This document shows, in pieces, positions 7,311-14,699 of a stretch of DNA of 16,954 nucleotides. This stretch comes from CAYSFW01 sp050329935 (GTDB lineage: Bacteria; Pseudomonadota; Gammaproteobacteria; UWMA-0217): the NCBI GenBank assembly GCA_050329935.1, contig JBHJOI010000014.1:1-16954 (forward strand), given 5' to 3'. Made by a program: the position numbers and the translations under genes. The notes beneath the pieces are model-generated. The model saw only the letters and a program-made list of their open reading frames with translations, was not told where the DNA came from and made no database searches. The stretch's first letter is position 1, and each line of letters opens with the position of its first letter.

Positions 7311-7903
7311 CCAACATTCTGATTCTTTACTATAGCCGCTACGGCAACACCGCCGAGATGGCACGCCATATCGCGCATGGCGTCGAGGAAGTCGACGGCG
7401 CCTGCGCGGTGCTACGTACCGTACCCGCCATTTCGACCGTCTGTGAAGCCGTCGAACCAGCAGTGCCGACGCAAGGCGCGCCGTACGCGGAACTCGCGGA
7501 TCTACAGGAATGCGACGGCCTGATTCTCGGCAGTCCGACCCGCTTCGGCAACATGGCCGCCCCGCTGAAGTACTTTCTCGATCAGACCGGAAATCTCTGG
7601 CTCGCCGCGACCCTGGCCGGCAAGCCCGCCGGTGTTTTCACCTCGACCGCGAGTCTCCACGGTGGCCAGGAAACCACGCTGCTCTCGATGATGTTGCCGT
7701 TGCTCCATCACGGCATGCTCATCGTCGGAGTGCCCTACTCCGAACCAACGTTACTGACCACCCGCACCGGCGGCACGCCCTACGGCCCCAGCCATCTCGC
7801 CGGCACCGACAGCGCCACGGGTATCAGTCAGGACGAAGCGACGCTGTGCAAGGCACTCGGACGACGGATCGCCAGTCTCGCGACGCAACTAAAAGCCACA
7901 TGA
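7307..7903 (+). CDS. wrbA: NAD(P)H:quinone oxidoreductase WrbA
   Basis: This 198-residue flavodoxin-fold protein matches the WrbA length. The FMN phosphate-binding loop is visible near the N-terminus (YYSRYGNTAEMARHI). The second FMN loop appears as ILGSPTRFGNMAAPLKYFLDQ, and the third region as FTSTASLHGGQETTLLSM. The C-terminal GGTPYGPSHLAG segment is also characteristic of WrbA. The enzyme performs two-electron reduction of quinones with NAD(P)H in the cytoplasm and protects against redox cycling. It starts with GTG overlapping the stop of the arsC-like gene and ends in an ATGA overlap with the DUF2069 gene, so the three are translated as one unit. No separate ribosome-binding site is obvious. 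Confidence 0.93.
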   Translation: MTNILILYYSRYGNTAEMARHIAHGVEEVDGACAVLRTVPAISTVCEAVEPAVPTQGAPYAELADLQECDGLILGSPTRFGNMAAPLKYFLDQTGNLWLAATLAGKPAGVFTSTASLHGGQETTLLSMMLPLLHHGMLIVGVPYSEPTLLTTRTGGTPYGPSHLAGTDSATGISQDEATLCKALGRRIASLATQLKAT

Positions 7904-8250
7904 TCGCGACGCGCGCACGCGTCGCGCATGCCGTTACCCTCGCGGCCTTTTTCGGATTGTTCTTCCTGCTGCTAGGCTGGACCATCGGCTGGCGACCCGC
8001 CGAGGGGCTGCCGCGCTCGCTTGTGCTCTTGGCGCTGATCGGGCCAATGTTGCTCCCGCTCCGCGGTTTACTGTACGGGAAAGCCTACACTCACGCCTGG
8101 TCGAGCTTCCTGGCGCTTTGGTACTTCGTGCTCGGCGTAAGCGACGCCGCGCTGCCGGAGACGCGCGGCGTCGGCTACGGCGCGATCGGATTGAGTTTGC
8201 TCTGGTTCACGAGCGCGCTGTTGTATGTGCGGTGGCAGGCGCGCACTTGA
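7900..8250 (+). CDS. DUF2069 family inner-membrane protein
   Basis: The ATG at 7900 overlaps the wrbA stop (ATGA) and gives a 116-residue, strongly hydrophobic protein. The frame is open further upstream inside wrbA, but that part reads as arginine/histidine-rich antisignal and is not coding. About four membrane segments are visible: VTLAAFFGLFFLLLGWTIG, LVLLALIGPMLLPLRGLLYG, the SFLALWYFVLGVSDAA region, and GYGAIGLSLLWFTSALLYV, followed by a short basic tail. Length, position behind wrbA and convergence with hda all match the DUF2069 membrane proteins found there in other gammaproteobacteria. Its function is not known. Confidence 0.85.
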   Translation: MIATRARVAHAVTLAAFFGLFFLLLGWTIGWRPAEGLPRSLVLLALIGPMLLPLRGLLYGKAYTHAWSSFLALWYFVLGVSDAALPETRGVGYGAIGLSLLWFTSALLYVRWQART

Positions 8251-8279
8251 GGGGCATTCACCGTAACGGGACGGCCTGC

Positions 8280-8325
8280 GTCGCGAACCGCGACCTATGA
8301 CGGGGATTCCAACGCCATCCTCGTC
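8280..8325. terminator. Possible bidirectional terminator hairpins between DUF2069 gene and hda
   Basis: The convergent gap of 73 bases holds a perfect stem GTCGCG-aac-CGCGAC (8280-8294) and a nine-base stem GACGGGGAT / ATCCTCGTC with one G-T wobble (8299-8325), which reaches into the hda stop codon. Neither is followed by a T-run, so intrinsic termination is only a suggestion from the position. Confidence 0.3.
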
Positions 8326-9040
8326 ACGATGACTGACTCGCACCGGGCGTCGTGCTACCGAGCACTTCCCGAAGTAGCGGTAGGGTAACCTTGCGCTGCT
8401 GGGCCAATGTCTCCAGATCGAGTTTGTTAACGATCTCAAGCAGCCTGCCAACGTCTCGCGCGCACCGGGTCAGCAGATAGTTGACGACTTCGGGCGGCAC
8501 TTCGAAGCCTCGCGCCGCCGCCCGCTGGACCACCAAGGCCGCCAATGCAACATCGTCCAAACGCTGAACCTGAAACAACGGTCCCCACATCAAGCGCGAA
8601 ACCAGATCTGGCAGCGAGATCGCCATCGCTTGGGGGTGTGCTCGCGACGCCAGTAGCAACGCATGACCACGCGCACGTTGCGCGTTGATCAAATGGAACA
8701 AGGCTTCGGCCCATCGCCGTTGCGTGATGACGGCGTCCAGATCATCGACACAAATCAGAGCGAATTCTTCCAGGCCCGTGAGCGCGTCCGGACGCTGCGC
8801 TGCTTGACCTGCCAACGCGACGTAGCATGCCAACTGGCCGCGCTCCGTCGCGCGATTACGGGCCGCTTGTAATAGATGGCTTTTGCCGCGCGGCGCGTCG
8901 CCATAGATCAGAACTTGTGGTTCACCGTCGCGCGTACCCAACCGTTCGAGGCAGGCCAGCAATGCCTGGTTTCCGCCCGCCACGAAATTCTCGAAGCTCG
9001 GCCGCGTGTCCAGTCCCACCGGCAGTACGAGCTGTTTCAC
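8324..9040 (-). CDS. hda: DnaA regulatory inactivator Hda
   Basis: This 238-residue AAA+ protein matches Hda in length and order of motifs. The N-terminus QLVLPVGL is the sliding-clamp-binding motif (consensus QLSLPL) through which Hda docks on DnaN. Walker A is GDAPRGKS (residues 47-54), Walker B is LICVDDLDAV, and the box VII arginine region is LVSRLMWGPLFQVQRLDD. A DnaA-like sensor II helix follows (CARDVGRLLEIVNKLD). There is no DNA-binding domain IV, which separates it from DnaA itself. Hda with ADP and the DNA-loaded clamp stimulates ATP hydrolysis by DnaA and so prevents re-initiation of replication. Its ATG overlaps the stop of the perM gene by four bases, so expression is coupled to perM. 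Confidence 0.95.
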   Translation of the reverse strand: MKQLVLPVGLDTRPSFENFVAGGNQALLACLERLGTRDGEPQVLIYGDAPRGKSHLLQAARNRATERGQLACYVALAGQAAQRPDALTGLEEFALICVDDLDAVITQRRWAEALFHLINAQRARGHALLLASRAHPQAMAISLPDLVSRLMWGPLFQVQRLDDVALAALVVQRAAARGFEVPPEVVNYLLTRCARDVGRLLEIVNKLDLETLAQQRKVTLPLLREVLGSTTPGASQSS

Positions 9041-10149
9041 GTGATATCCGTGCCGTCGCGCTTATCCGATGCCAGCACCGAACCGTCTTCGCCCAGCTGA
9101 TAGAGCCCGCTGACCAGGTAGCGCCGATGCAGATCGCGTACAACCACGGCGAGCACCGCGGCCACTGGCAAGGCGAGAAGTACTCCCATGAAACCGAATA
9201 ACTGTCCCCCGGCCATGATCGCGAAAATGACCGCGACCGGATGCAGACCGATACGATCGCCCACCAGCAAGGGCGTGAGCAGCAGACTCTCCAGGGTTTG
9301 TCCGACCAGGAAAACCAGGAGCACCGGAAGGAGGCTCAATAACTCCTGCGTCTGGAAAAACATTGCGATGCTCGCGGCGACAATCCCAAAAATGACGCCG
9401 AGATACGGCACAAAACTGACCAATCCGGCGAGCAATCCAATCAACAACGCGAATTTGAGTCCCGCTAACCACAATCCGACCGAATACACGATCCCGAGTA
9501 ACGCCATAACTAATAGCTGACCGCGCAGGAACGCACCCAGCACACTGTCGGCTTCGCGCACAATGTGGGCCACATCGGCCTCCAGACTGCGCGGCAGCAG
9601 GTCGTGTAGATAGGCGACCAGGACATCCCAATCGCGCAACAGGTAAAACGTAACCACCGGAATCAGCAGCAGATTCGCGAGCGCGGCGGCAATCGCGGTA
9701 CCGGACCGGGTTACATACGAAACCACGCTCGCCGCGATTCCGCCGGCCTCGGTCAGATTCGCCCGCAACCATGCCGTGAGTGCATTCAGATCGAAACGCT
9801 CCGGTGCAATTCCGAGCGTGCGCTCCACCCACGGCAACACGCGTTCGTTGGCATAGGCGAAATAGGACGGAATCGTCTGAATCAGCAGCGAGATCTGAGT
9901 CTGTACCAGCGGGATCAGCAACAACAACGCCACCACGAACGCCAGGGTCATGCCCAGAAAGACCAGAACCACCGCCACTGTGCGCGATAATCCCCGGCGC
10001 TCGAGCCGGTCCGCGAGCGGATCGCCCAGATAAGCCAAAAGCGCCCCGACGAGAAAGGGTGTCAGGATCGGCGCCAGCACATACAGTAGCCCGCCTAACA
10101 CCAGCGCGACCGCCAAAGCGAACCACTTCTGTGAGTCCGAGATCCTCAT
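9037..10149 (-). CDS. perM: PerM / AI-2E family transporter (permease)
   Basis: This is a 370-residue polytopic membrane protein of the UPF0118/AI-2E exporter family. The N-terminus starts MRISDSQKWFALAVALVLGG, followed by paired helices (LLYVLAPILTPFLVGALLAYL), the family segment GDPLADRLERRGLSRTVAVV, and a central soluble region. C-terminal helices include SFVPYLGVIFGIVAASIAMF and LESLLLTPLLVGDRIGLHPV, a highly conserved family motif. The ATG at 10149 shares bases with the stop of the upstream phosphatidyltransferase (ATGA). The frame is open to 10251, but that stretch lies wholly inside the upstream gene. Substrate is unknown: relatives have been linked to autoinducer-2 export or Na+/H+ antiport. 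Coupling to hda and nearness to purM are conserved in gammaproteobacteria. Confidence 0.9.
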   Translation of the reverse strand: MRISDSQKWFALAVALVLGGLLYVLAPILTPFLVGALLAYLGDPLADRLERRGLSRTVAVVLVFLGMTLAFVVALLLLIPLVQTQISLLIQTIPSYFAYANERVLPWVERTLGIAPERFDLNALTAWLRANLTEAGGIAASVVSYVTRSGTAIAAALANLLLIPVVTFYLLRDWDVLVAYLHDLLPRSLEADVAHIVREADSVLGAFLRGQLLVMALLGIVYSVGLWLAGLKFALLIGLLAGLVSFVPYLGVIFGIVAASIAMFFQTQELLSLLPVLLVFLVGQTLESLLLTPLLVGDRIGLHPVAVIFAIMAGGQLFGFMGVLLALPVAAVLAVVVRDLHRRYLVSGLYQLGEDGSVLASDKRDGTDIT

Positions 10150-10700
10150 GAGGCGCGATACCGTCGTGCGCGTCGACCCCACTCGATCACATAAGCCACG
10201 CCACTGATCGCGGTGGTGGCAAGCAGCAACAGCGACATGTAATTGATCCACTCAGGCGCAAACCAGCCAAACGCAAGGTGCAACAATATCGCCAACACCA
10301 CCAGGATCTGCAGTGCGGTATTGAGCTTACCCAACAACAAGGGCTCCATATGAAGCGCGTGGGTCAGATACTGGTATGCAAGTGCGCCGCCGATGATGAC
10401 CAAATCGCGCAGCAACACGGCCGCGAATAGCCACCAAGGAATCAGCCCGACCCAAAACAGGCAGAAAAACGCCAGTATCATGAGCGACTTGTCGGCAATC
10501 GGATCCAGCGTCGCGCCCAACCGACTCTGCCAATGGAAAGCCCGGGCGAGAAATCCGTCAAGTGCATCGGAAAAACCCGCGAGGAAAAACAACCAGAATG
10601 CCAAGCGATATTCGCCCACCAGAATGGCCCACCCAACCGGCGGCACGAGGATCAACCGCATGATGGTGATGATGTTTGGAATATCGCGCGCTTGCAACAT
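10146..10700 (-). CDS. CDP-alcohol phosphatidyltransferase (PgsA-like)
   Basis: This 184-residue integral membrane enzyme carries the complete CDP-alcohol phosphotransferase signature D-x2-DG-x2-AR-x8-G-x3-D-x3-D: Asp45, Asp48-Gly49, Ala52-Arg53, Gly62, Asp66 and Asp70. Metal-binding and catalytic aspartates are thus all present. The N-terminal IPNIITIMRLILVP segment is typical of PgsA (phosphatidylglycerophosphate synthase) and its paralogues. About six hydrophobic segments follow. The main pgsA of gammaproteobacteria usually lies beside uvrC; this copy beside perM and hda is probably the second paralogue, whose lipid product I cannot state. It is the first gene of the three-gene perM-hda operon, overlapping perM by four bases, with a possible promoter at 10729-10755. 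Confidence 0.88.
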   Translation of the reverse strand: MLQARDIPNIITIMRLILVPPVGWAILVGEYRLAFWLFFLAGFSDALDGFLARAFHWQSRLGATLDPIADKSLMILAFFCLFWVGLIPWWLFAAVLLRDLVIIGGALAYQYLTHALHMEPLLLGKLNTALQILVVLAILLHLAFGWFAPEWINYMSLLLLATTAISGVAYVIEWGRRARRYRAS

Positions 10701-11005
10701 GCTCGAACGTTACCTGAATTTTGTTTTAATTATAATGACCTATGCCACCTTCCAACCCGCGCGAAGGATCGTCCGATCTCACTTCGCCTGTCGCGCCGAG
10801 GGAAAGTTACGATACCACACACCCGAATGGCAAATGCCTTGGTTACTTGGGAACGGGTGCGAGCTTAGCCTATCTCGATAAATGGTCGTCGCGCGATGCG
10901 GCCTGACATCATTACAAGCGACGCAAACCACACCATCGTGGATCCGGTTAATCCCATCAAACAAGGCACGCATCCGCGCCCGGGCTGCAACTTCGACACC
11001 ACTTG
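10701..11005. other. 305-bp intergenic stretch between phosphatidyltransferase and lysR
   Basis: This stretch lies upstream of the phosphatidyltransferase operon and downstream of lysR. Its left end holds an AT-rich promoter-like block (10721-10736). The rest shows no recognisable gene, although a plus-strand frame from 10869 to about 11005 reads like protein (for example DANHTIVDPVNPIKQGTH) and might be a remnant. I see no T-run terminator for lysR. Confidence 0.45.
10729..10755 (-). promoter_or_regulatory. Possible sigma-70 promoter of the phosphatidyltransferase-perM-hda operon
   Basis: On the minus strand a perfect TATAAT (10734-10729) is preceded by TTGGAA (10755-10750) with 15 bases between them, shorter than the preferred 17. 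Transcription would begin near 10722, about 20 bases before the start codon at 10700. The AT-rich block stands out from the GC-rich surroundings. Confidence 0.4.
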
Positions 11006-11860
11006 CTACACCGGCGCCGGTTCTTTGTCCGCGTGCGCCCGTAAGCCTTCGACCGCCAACTGCAAGCCTTCACTGTCGGATTCGCGCGGAAACACCATGT
11101 AAGCCGGGTGCGGGAATTCAGGTGCCGATGAGATGTGGTGGAGACGGCCGCCGAGGATCAGCGAGCGTGCCATGCGAATAGGCAGATAGCAGGCCCCGCC
11201 GTTGGCAAGCATCAGCTGAACGCCCAGCCAACCGATGTTGACCACCTGTGGCGGTCGCGCGAAATCGGGAAAACTCTCCTGGTGCTTCGCATAAAATCCG
11301 GGGCCCCACTCGACGTAGACATAGTCATCACCGGGCCAGCGCATATCGGGGTTCGTGCTCACCATCACCAGGGTCTCGTCGAATAGGTGTTCGACGATCA
11401 AGCCAGGCGCGTGACTTGGCGTATACATGACGCCAATATCCAAACTACCCTCGACAAGTCGTCGCATCAGATCTTCCTCGAATCCGATCTCTCCACGGAT
11501 GGACACGTCGGGCGCGGTTCGGCGCATCCAGCCGACCCAGGCGGGCAGAAACCCATCCCACAACGCAATACGCCCGCCAACGCGAACCGTCGCACGATAG
11601 CGGCTCGGCAAGCCAACGTCGTGACGCGCTTGCTCGATCGTCAGGACGAGCGCCTTTGCATGATGCATGAACCGACGCCCAGCGGCCGTCAAGGTAGCGC
11701 CGGAGCGATTGCGGACAAACAACTGAGCACCGAGTTCCGTTTCAAGACTCTGGATACGCGCGCTGACGGTGGACTGTGTGACGTGTATCCGCTTGGCGGC
11801 CTCGAGAAAGCTGCCGTGGGCCGCGATGGCAAGAAAAGTACGGGCTTGATCGATGTCCAT
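11006..11860 (-). CDS. LysR-family transcriptional regulator
   Basis: This 284-residue protein has the LysR layout. The N-terminal winged helix-turn-helix covers residues 1-60: MDIDQARTFLAIAAHGSFLE, then AAKRIHVTQSTVSARIQSLE as the recognition part, then LGAQLFVRNRSGATLTAAGR. A linker helix follows, then a periplasmic-binding-protein-like effector domain from about residue 90 (ATVRVGGRIALWDGFLPAWV and VEGSLDIGVMYTPSHAPGLI). Length is slightly below the usual 290-310. The co-inducer is unknown. It stands alone on the minus strand between two otherwise neighbouring conserved units and is divergent from purM, with a palindromic site 24 bases before its start. Autoregulation is the normal LysR habit; control of purM by it would be unusual and is not shown. 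It may have been acquired together with a target gene since lost. Confidence 0.92.
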   Translation of the reverse strand: MDIDQARTFLAIAAHGSFLEAAKRIHVTQSTVSARIQSLETELGAQLFVRNRSGATLTAAGRRFMHHAKALVLTIEQARHDVGLPSRYRATVRVGGRIALWDGFLPAWVGWMRRTAPDVSIRGEIGFEEDLMRRLVEGSLDIGVMYTPSHAPGLIVEHLFDETLVMVSTNPDMRWPGDDYVYVEWGPGFYAKHQESFPDFARPPQVVNIGWLGVQLMLANGGACYLPIRMARSLILGGRLHHISSAPEFPHPAYMVFPRESDSEGLQLAVEGLRAHADKEPAPV

Positions 11861-11883
11861 TTCAGGGCGCGTATTGCTTTTAC

Positions 11884-11911
11884 ATCGGATTTATCGATAT
11901 AAATAACCGAT
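11884..11911. promoter_or_regulatory. Candidate LysR-type operator upstream of lysR
   Basis: ATCG (11893-11896) and CGAT (11908-11911) are separated by exactly 11 bases, matching the T-N11-A pattern of LysR boxes. The pair sits within a larger imperfect inverted repeat ATCGG...CCGAT (11884-11911) whose centre holds the perfect palindrome TATCGATA (11892-11899). The site is 24-51 bases from the lysR start and is markedly AT-rich. Confidence 0.45.
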
Positions 11912-12015
11912 AACTACCGCGTGTCAAGATTCGTTCTCCGCCAATACGGGCCACGCGATGAACCTAGCCGACGGCCCAACTTTCATGGCGAGGCCGCAGA
12001 GGATGCGGATCGCTG

Positions 12016-12044
12016 TTTACAGTTCCAATGCTCACCGCTACCAT
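12016..12044 (+). promoter_or_regulatory. Putative sigma-70 promoter of purMN
   Basis: TTTACA (12016-12021) and TACCAT (12039-12044) are separated by 17 bases and lie about 30 bases before the chosen purM start. The -35 matches five of six consensus bases and the -10 four of six. I see no PurR-type operator (ACGCAAACGTTTGCGT) nearby. Confidence 0.4.
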
Positions 12045-12074
12045 CCGAGCACTTTTCTCCCGCTGGTTCTCGCG

Positions 12075-13124
12075 ATGACCTCACCTGATTCCCCGCAAGG
12101 CTTGAGCTACAAGGACGCAGGCGTCGATATCGATGCCGGCAACCGCCTCGTCGAACTGATCAAGCCCCACGCGCAACGTACTCGACGGCCCGAAGTCCTG
12201 GCTGGCTTAGGTGGATTTGGCGGATTGTTCGAGCTACCGCCTCATCGTTACCAAGCGCCCGTGCTCGTCTCCGGCACCGATGGCGTCGGCACCAAACTCA
12301 AACTGGCGCTCGACATCGGCAAACATGACACCATCGGTATCGACCTGGTCGCGATGTGCGTTAACGACATCGTCGTGTCGGGTGCAGAGCCGTTGTTCTT
12401 TCTGGATTACTACGCGACCGGCAAACTCGAAGTCGAAGTCGCGGCCGAGGTCATCAAGGGCATCGCGGACGGTTGCGCGCAAGCGGGCGCCGCGTTGATT
12501 GGCGGCGAAACCGCTGAAATGCCCGGGATGTACCAACCGGGCGATTACGACCTTGCCGGTTTCTGTGTCGGAATCGTCGACAAGCCAAAAATCATCGACG
12601 GTAGCCGCGTTCAGGTCGGTGACGCGTTGCTGGGCCTGGCGTCCTCGGGTCCACATAGCAACGGTTACTCACTCATTCGAAAAGTGTTGGCTGTCAGTGG
12701 CGCCGGCCACGAGCAACGTCTCGGCGACCAAACGCTAGGCGAGCACCTACTCGCACCTACCACGATCTACGTCAAACCACTGCTCAGTCTGATCGAGATT
12801 TGCGACGTCCGCGCGCTCGCTCACATCACCGGCGGCGGATTGACCGAAAACATCCCGCGCGTCCTTCCGAAACATGCCGACGCGCGTATCGACCTATCGA
12901 GCTGGCAACGGCCCGCGATTTTTTCGTGGTTGCAGGCACGTGGCGGTATCGATGAATCCGAGATGCTGCGCACATTCAATTGTGGGATCGGCATGGTCGT
13001 CGCATTGCCGGACGACCAGATCGAGTTGGCCCGGCAAACGCTTAGGACCTTCGGAATCGAGGCTACACGCATCGGCGAGATCATCGCGGCAACCGGCACC
13101 CAACCGGCCGTACGTTATCAGTGA
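12075..13124 (+). CDS. purM: Phosphoribosylformylglycinamidine cyclo-ligase (AIR synthetase) PurM
   Basis: This 349-residue cytoplasmic enzyme closes formylglycinamidine ribonucleotide to aminoimidazole ribonucleotide with ATP, the fifth step of de novo purine synthesis. The start at 12075 gives MTSPDSPQGLSYKDAGVDID, where SYKDAGVDIDAGN is the standard PurM N-terminus and the length fits the family (about 345). The frame is open to 11958, but the extra 39 residues have no family counterpart and would include the likely promoter. Other hallmarks are SGTDGVGTKLKLA (nucleotide/glycine-rich loop), AMCVNDIVVSGAEPLFFLDY and GGETAEMPGMY. No good Shine-Dalgarno sequence precedes the start. It is followed by purN with the stop and start sharing a base (TGATG). 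The purM-purN pair is conserved in gammaproteobacteria. Confidence 0.96.
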   Translation: MTSPDSPQGLSYKDAGVDIDAGNRLVELIKPHAQRTRRPEVLAGLGGFGGLFELPPHRYQAPVLVSGTDGVGTKLKLALDIGKHDTIGIDLVAMCVNDIVVSGAEPLFFLDYYATGKLEVEVAAEVIKGIADGCAQAGAALIGGETAEMPGMYQPGDYDLAGFCVGIVDKPKIIDGSRVQVGDALLGLASSGPHSNGYSLIRKVLAVSGAGHEQRLGDQTLGEHLLAPTTIYVKPLLSLIEICDVRALAHITGGGLTENIPRVLPKHADARIDLSSWQRPAIFSWLQARGGIDESEMLRTFNCGIGMVVALPDDQIELARQTLRTFGIEATRIGEIIAATGTQPAVRYQ

Positions 13125-13783
13125 TGCCCCGATCGTGCCGGATCGTGGTGTTGATTTCCGGCACCGGCTCCAACCTGGGCGCCATGATCGAGGCAACTCG
13201 ATCGCGTCGCGTCGCCGGTGAAATCGTGGGCGTCGTCAGCAATCGCGCAGACGCACTTGGACTCACGCTCGCGGAATCCGCCGGCATCGCGAGCGCCGTC
13301 GTGCCTCATCGCGACTTCCCGGACCGCGAAAGCTACGACACCGCGTTGGGCACGCGAATCGATCAGTTCGCCCCAGACCTGATCGTCCTCGCCGGGTTCA
13401 TGCGGATCCTGACCTCAGGTTTCGTCGCCGCCTATCAGGGCCGCATGCTGAATATCCACCCCTCGCTACTGCCCGCCTTCAAGGGACTCCAAACGCATCA
13501 GCGCGCGCTCGCGGCCGGAGCGACCGAACATGGCGCATCGGTGCATTGGGTCACGCCGGATCTGGATGGCGGTCCCGTCATCCTGCAAGCACGCCTATCC
13601 GTGGCGCCCACGCACACGTCAGACACACTCGCCGCGGACGTACTCGCGCTGGAACACCAAATCTATCCAATTGTCGTCGGATGGTTCTGTGACGGACGTT
13701 TGTCGCTAGGTGAGGGCGCAGTCGTATTCGATGGACGAAGGCTCGAGCAACCGCTGTTATTCGAGCCCCCAAAAGCATCGTGA
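13124..13783 (+). CDS. purN: Phosphoribosylglycinamide formyltransferase PurN
   Basis: This 219-residue enzyme transfers a formyl group from 10-formyltetrahydrofolate to glycinamide ribonucleotide, the third step of purine synthesis. The substrate phosphate loop LISGTGSNL is at residues 10-18. The catalytic triad of E. coli PurN (Asn106, His108, Asp144) is present at a constant offset of four: Asn110 and His112 in NIHPSLLP, and Asp148 in DLDGGP. I chose the ATG at 13124, which overlaps the purM stop (TGATG); a GTG one codon earlier at 13121 is equally open. It is translated with purM as one operon. The C-terminus ends shortly after FDGRRLEQP, about normal for the family. It meets the fixH gene convergently across a 191-bp gap. 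Confidence 0.95.
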   Translation: MPRSCRIVVLISGTGSNLGAMIEATRSRRVAGEIVGVVSNRADALGLTLAESAGIASAVVPHRDFPDRESYDTALGTRIDQFAPDLIVLAGFMRILTSGFVAAYQGRMLNIHPSLLPAFKGLQTHQRALAAGATEHGASVHWVTPDLDGGPVILQARLSVAPTHTSDTLAADVLALEHQIYPIVVGWFCDGRLSLGEGAVVFDGRRLEQPLLFEPPKAS

Positions 13784-13786
13784 CTC

Positions 13787-13875
13787 GAGGCGTCGAACGC
13801 CGCGCCTCATCGAAACGAGTCGGATGGACACCACGAAATGCGCCCTTACCGTATCGAAATACGGTCGGCTAGCCG
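13787..13875. terminator. Hairpin cluster in the purN / fixH convergent gap
   Basis: Three symmetric elements follow purN. GAGGCG/CGCCTC (13787-13808) has a 10-base loop. ACCGTAT-CGAA-ATACGGT (13848-13865) is a perfect seven-base stem with a CGAA tetraloop. The 10-bp palindrome CGGCTAGCCG (13866-13875) follows at once. The setting, between convergent operons, suggests transcription termination in both directions, but no T-run accompanies any stem. Confidence 0.35.
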
Positions 13876-13974
13876 CAGATTGGAGTTCGCAGCGACGGCA
13901 AACTTAAACACCAGGAGAGGTGTTCCGATATCAACGCAGCGACACCCTTTTCGTCCCGAGTCCGACACCGGCAC

Positions 13975-14478
13975 CTAGCGAAATTCGGAATCCAGACGCG
14001 CCGACATTTCGTCAGGGAACTTGAACGTACCGCCAAAGCGCCAATTTTCCTGCGCCGATTCAACCCGCACATGCCACTTACCGGGCGAAAGTGCCGCGAT
14101 ATCGCCCCGCCACCGTTTGTCACCCACGGGTTTCAGTTCGACCAAACGATCCTGATTGGCGCGCGTCGCATGCAGCAACTTGAGGACAGGACCAACCTCG
14201 TCGGTGCGTCCCTGGACGAGCAGCTCGACCAATCCAGTCTCCGGGTTGACCTGCACGAATCCAGTCAGACCACGCTCGGCCGCGTTGCGATCGCGCTCCA
14301 GTGACTCATTGATCTCCAGCCCTCGCTTGTAATAGTCATCCTCGACCAGCCCGTCGTAGGTTTTCACCGCAATAATCAATGTGATGATGCCGGCTACCAC
14401 CGCGGCCGTGGGAAAGAAAATCACAAACCAGGGCCAGAATTGTCGATACCAGGGCTTGCTATCAGTCGCTATGTTCAT
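13975..14478 (-). CDS. ccoH: FixH-family protein (CcoH-like cbb3 oxidase assembly)
   Basis: This 167-residue protein has a cytoplasmic N-terminus with WYRQFWPWFVIFFPTAA leading into one transmembrane helix (about residues 17-38). The hallmark VEDDYYKRGLEIN follows, and then a periplasmic beta-rich domain (for example GKWHVRVESAQENWRFGG). This is the FixH layout. FixH/CcoH proteins help assemble or stabilise the cbb3-type cytochrome c oxidase, with a proposed link to copper delivery. GGAGA lies about 12 bases before the ATG. It lies 221 bases downstream of ccoG on the same strand, a looser spacing than usual for ccoGH, and that gap holds no convincing gene. No ccoI or ccoS follows. Confidence 0.87.
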   Translation of the reverse strand: MNIATDSKPWYRQFWPWFVIFFPTAAVVAGIITLIIAVKTYDGLVEDDYYKRGLEINESLERDRNAAERGLTGFVQVNPETGLVELLVQGRTDEVGPVLKLLHATRANQDRLVELKPVGDKRWRGDIAALSPGKWHVRVESAQENWRFGGTFKFPDEMSARLDSEFR

Positions 14479-14699
14479 ATTCGCGTAGGTTCTCCGTTGG
14501 CCCAGTGTTACTCAGAATCAGGCCTGTGGTGATGGTTAGGCTTTAGGCGGGCATAGGCTCCTGAGGCCTTCCATTCCGACATTCAACCCGCTGCACAGAG
14601 CAAATCCGTTTGACTGCCACTGCTCAAGCGCGACTGCGTGGCAACGCGTCCACGCCTCGCAAACTTCGCGCTGTTCCCTTCGGTGCGCAGGTTAGCGCG

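Noticed and set aside
9062..10126. A 354-codon open frame on the minus strand in another frame of perM
   Set aside because: The product is Arg/Gly/Ala-rich without any motif and is fully contained in perM, which has clear family motifs and coupled ends.
11958..12074. N-terminal extension of purM by 39 residues
   Set aside because: The extension has no family counterpart and would place the likely promoter inside the gene; the downstream start gives the normal PurM N-terminus.
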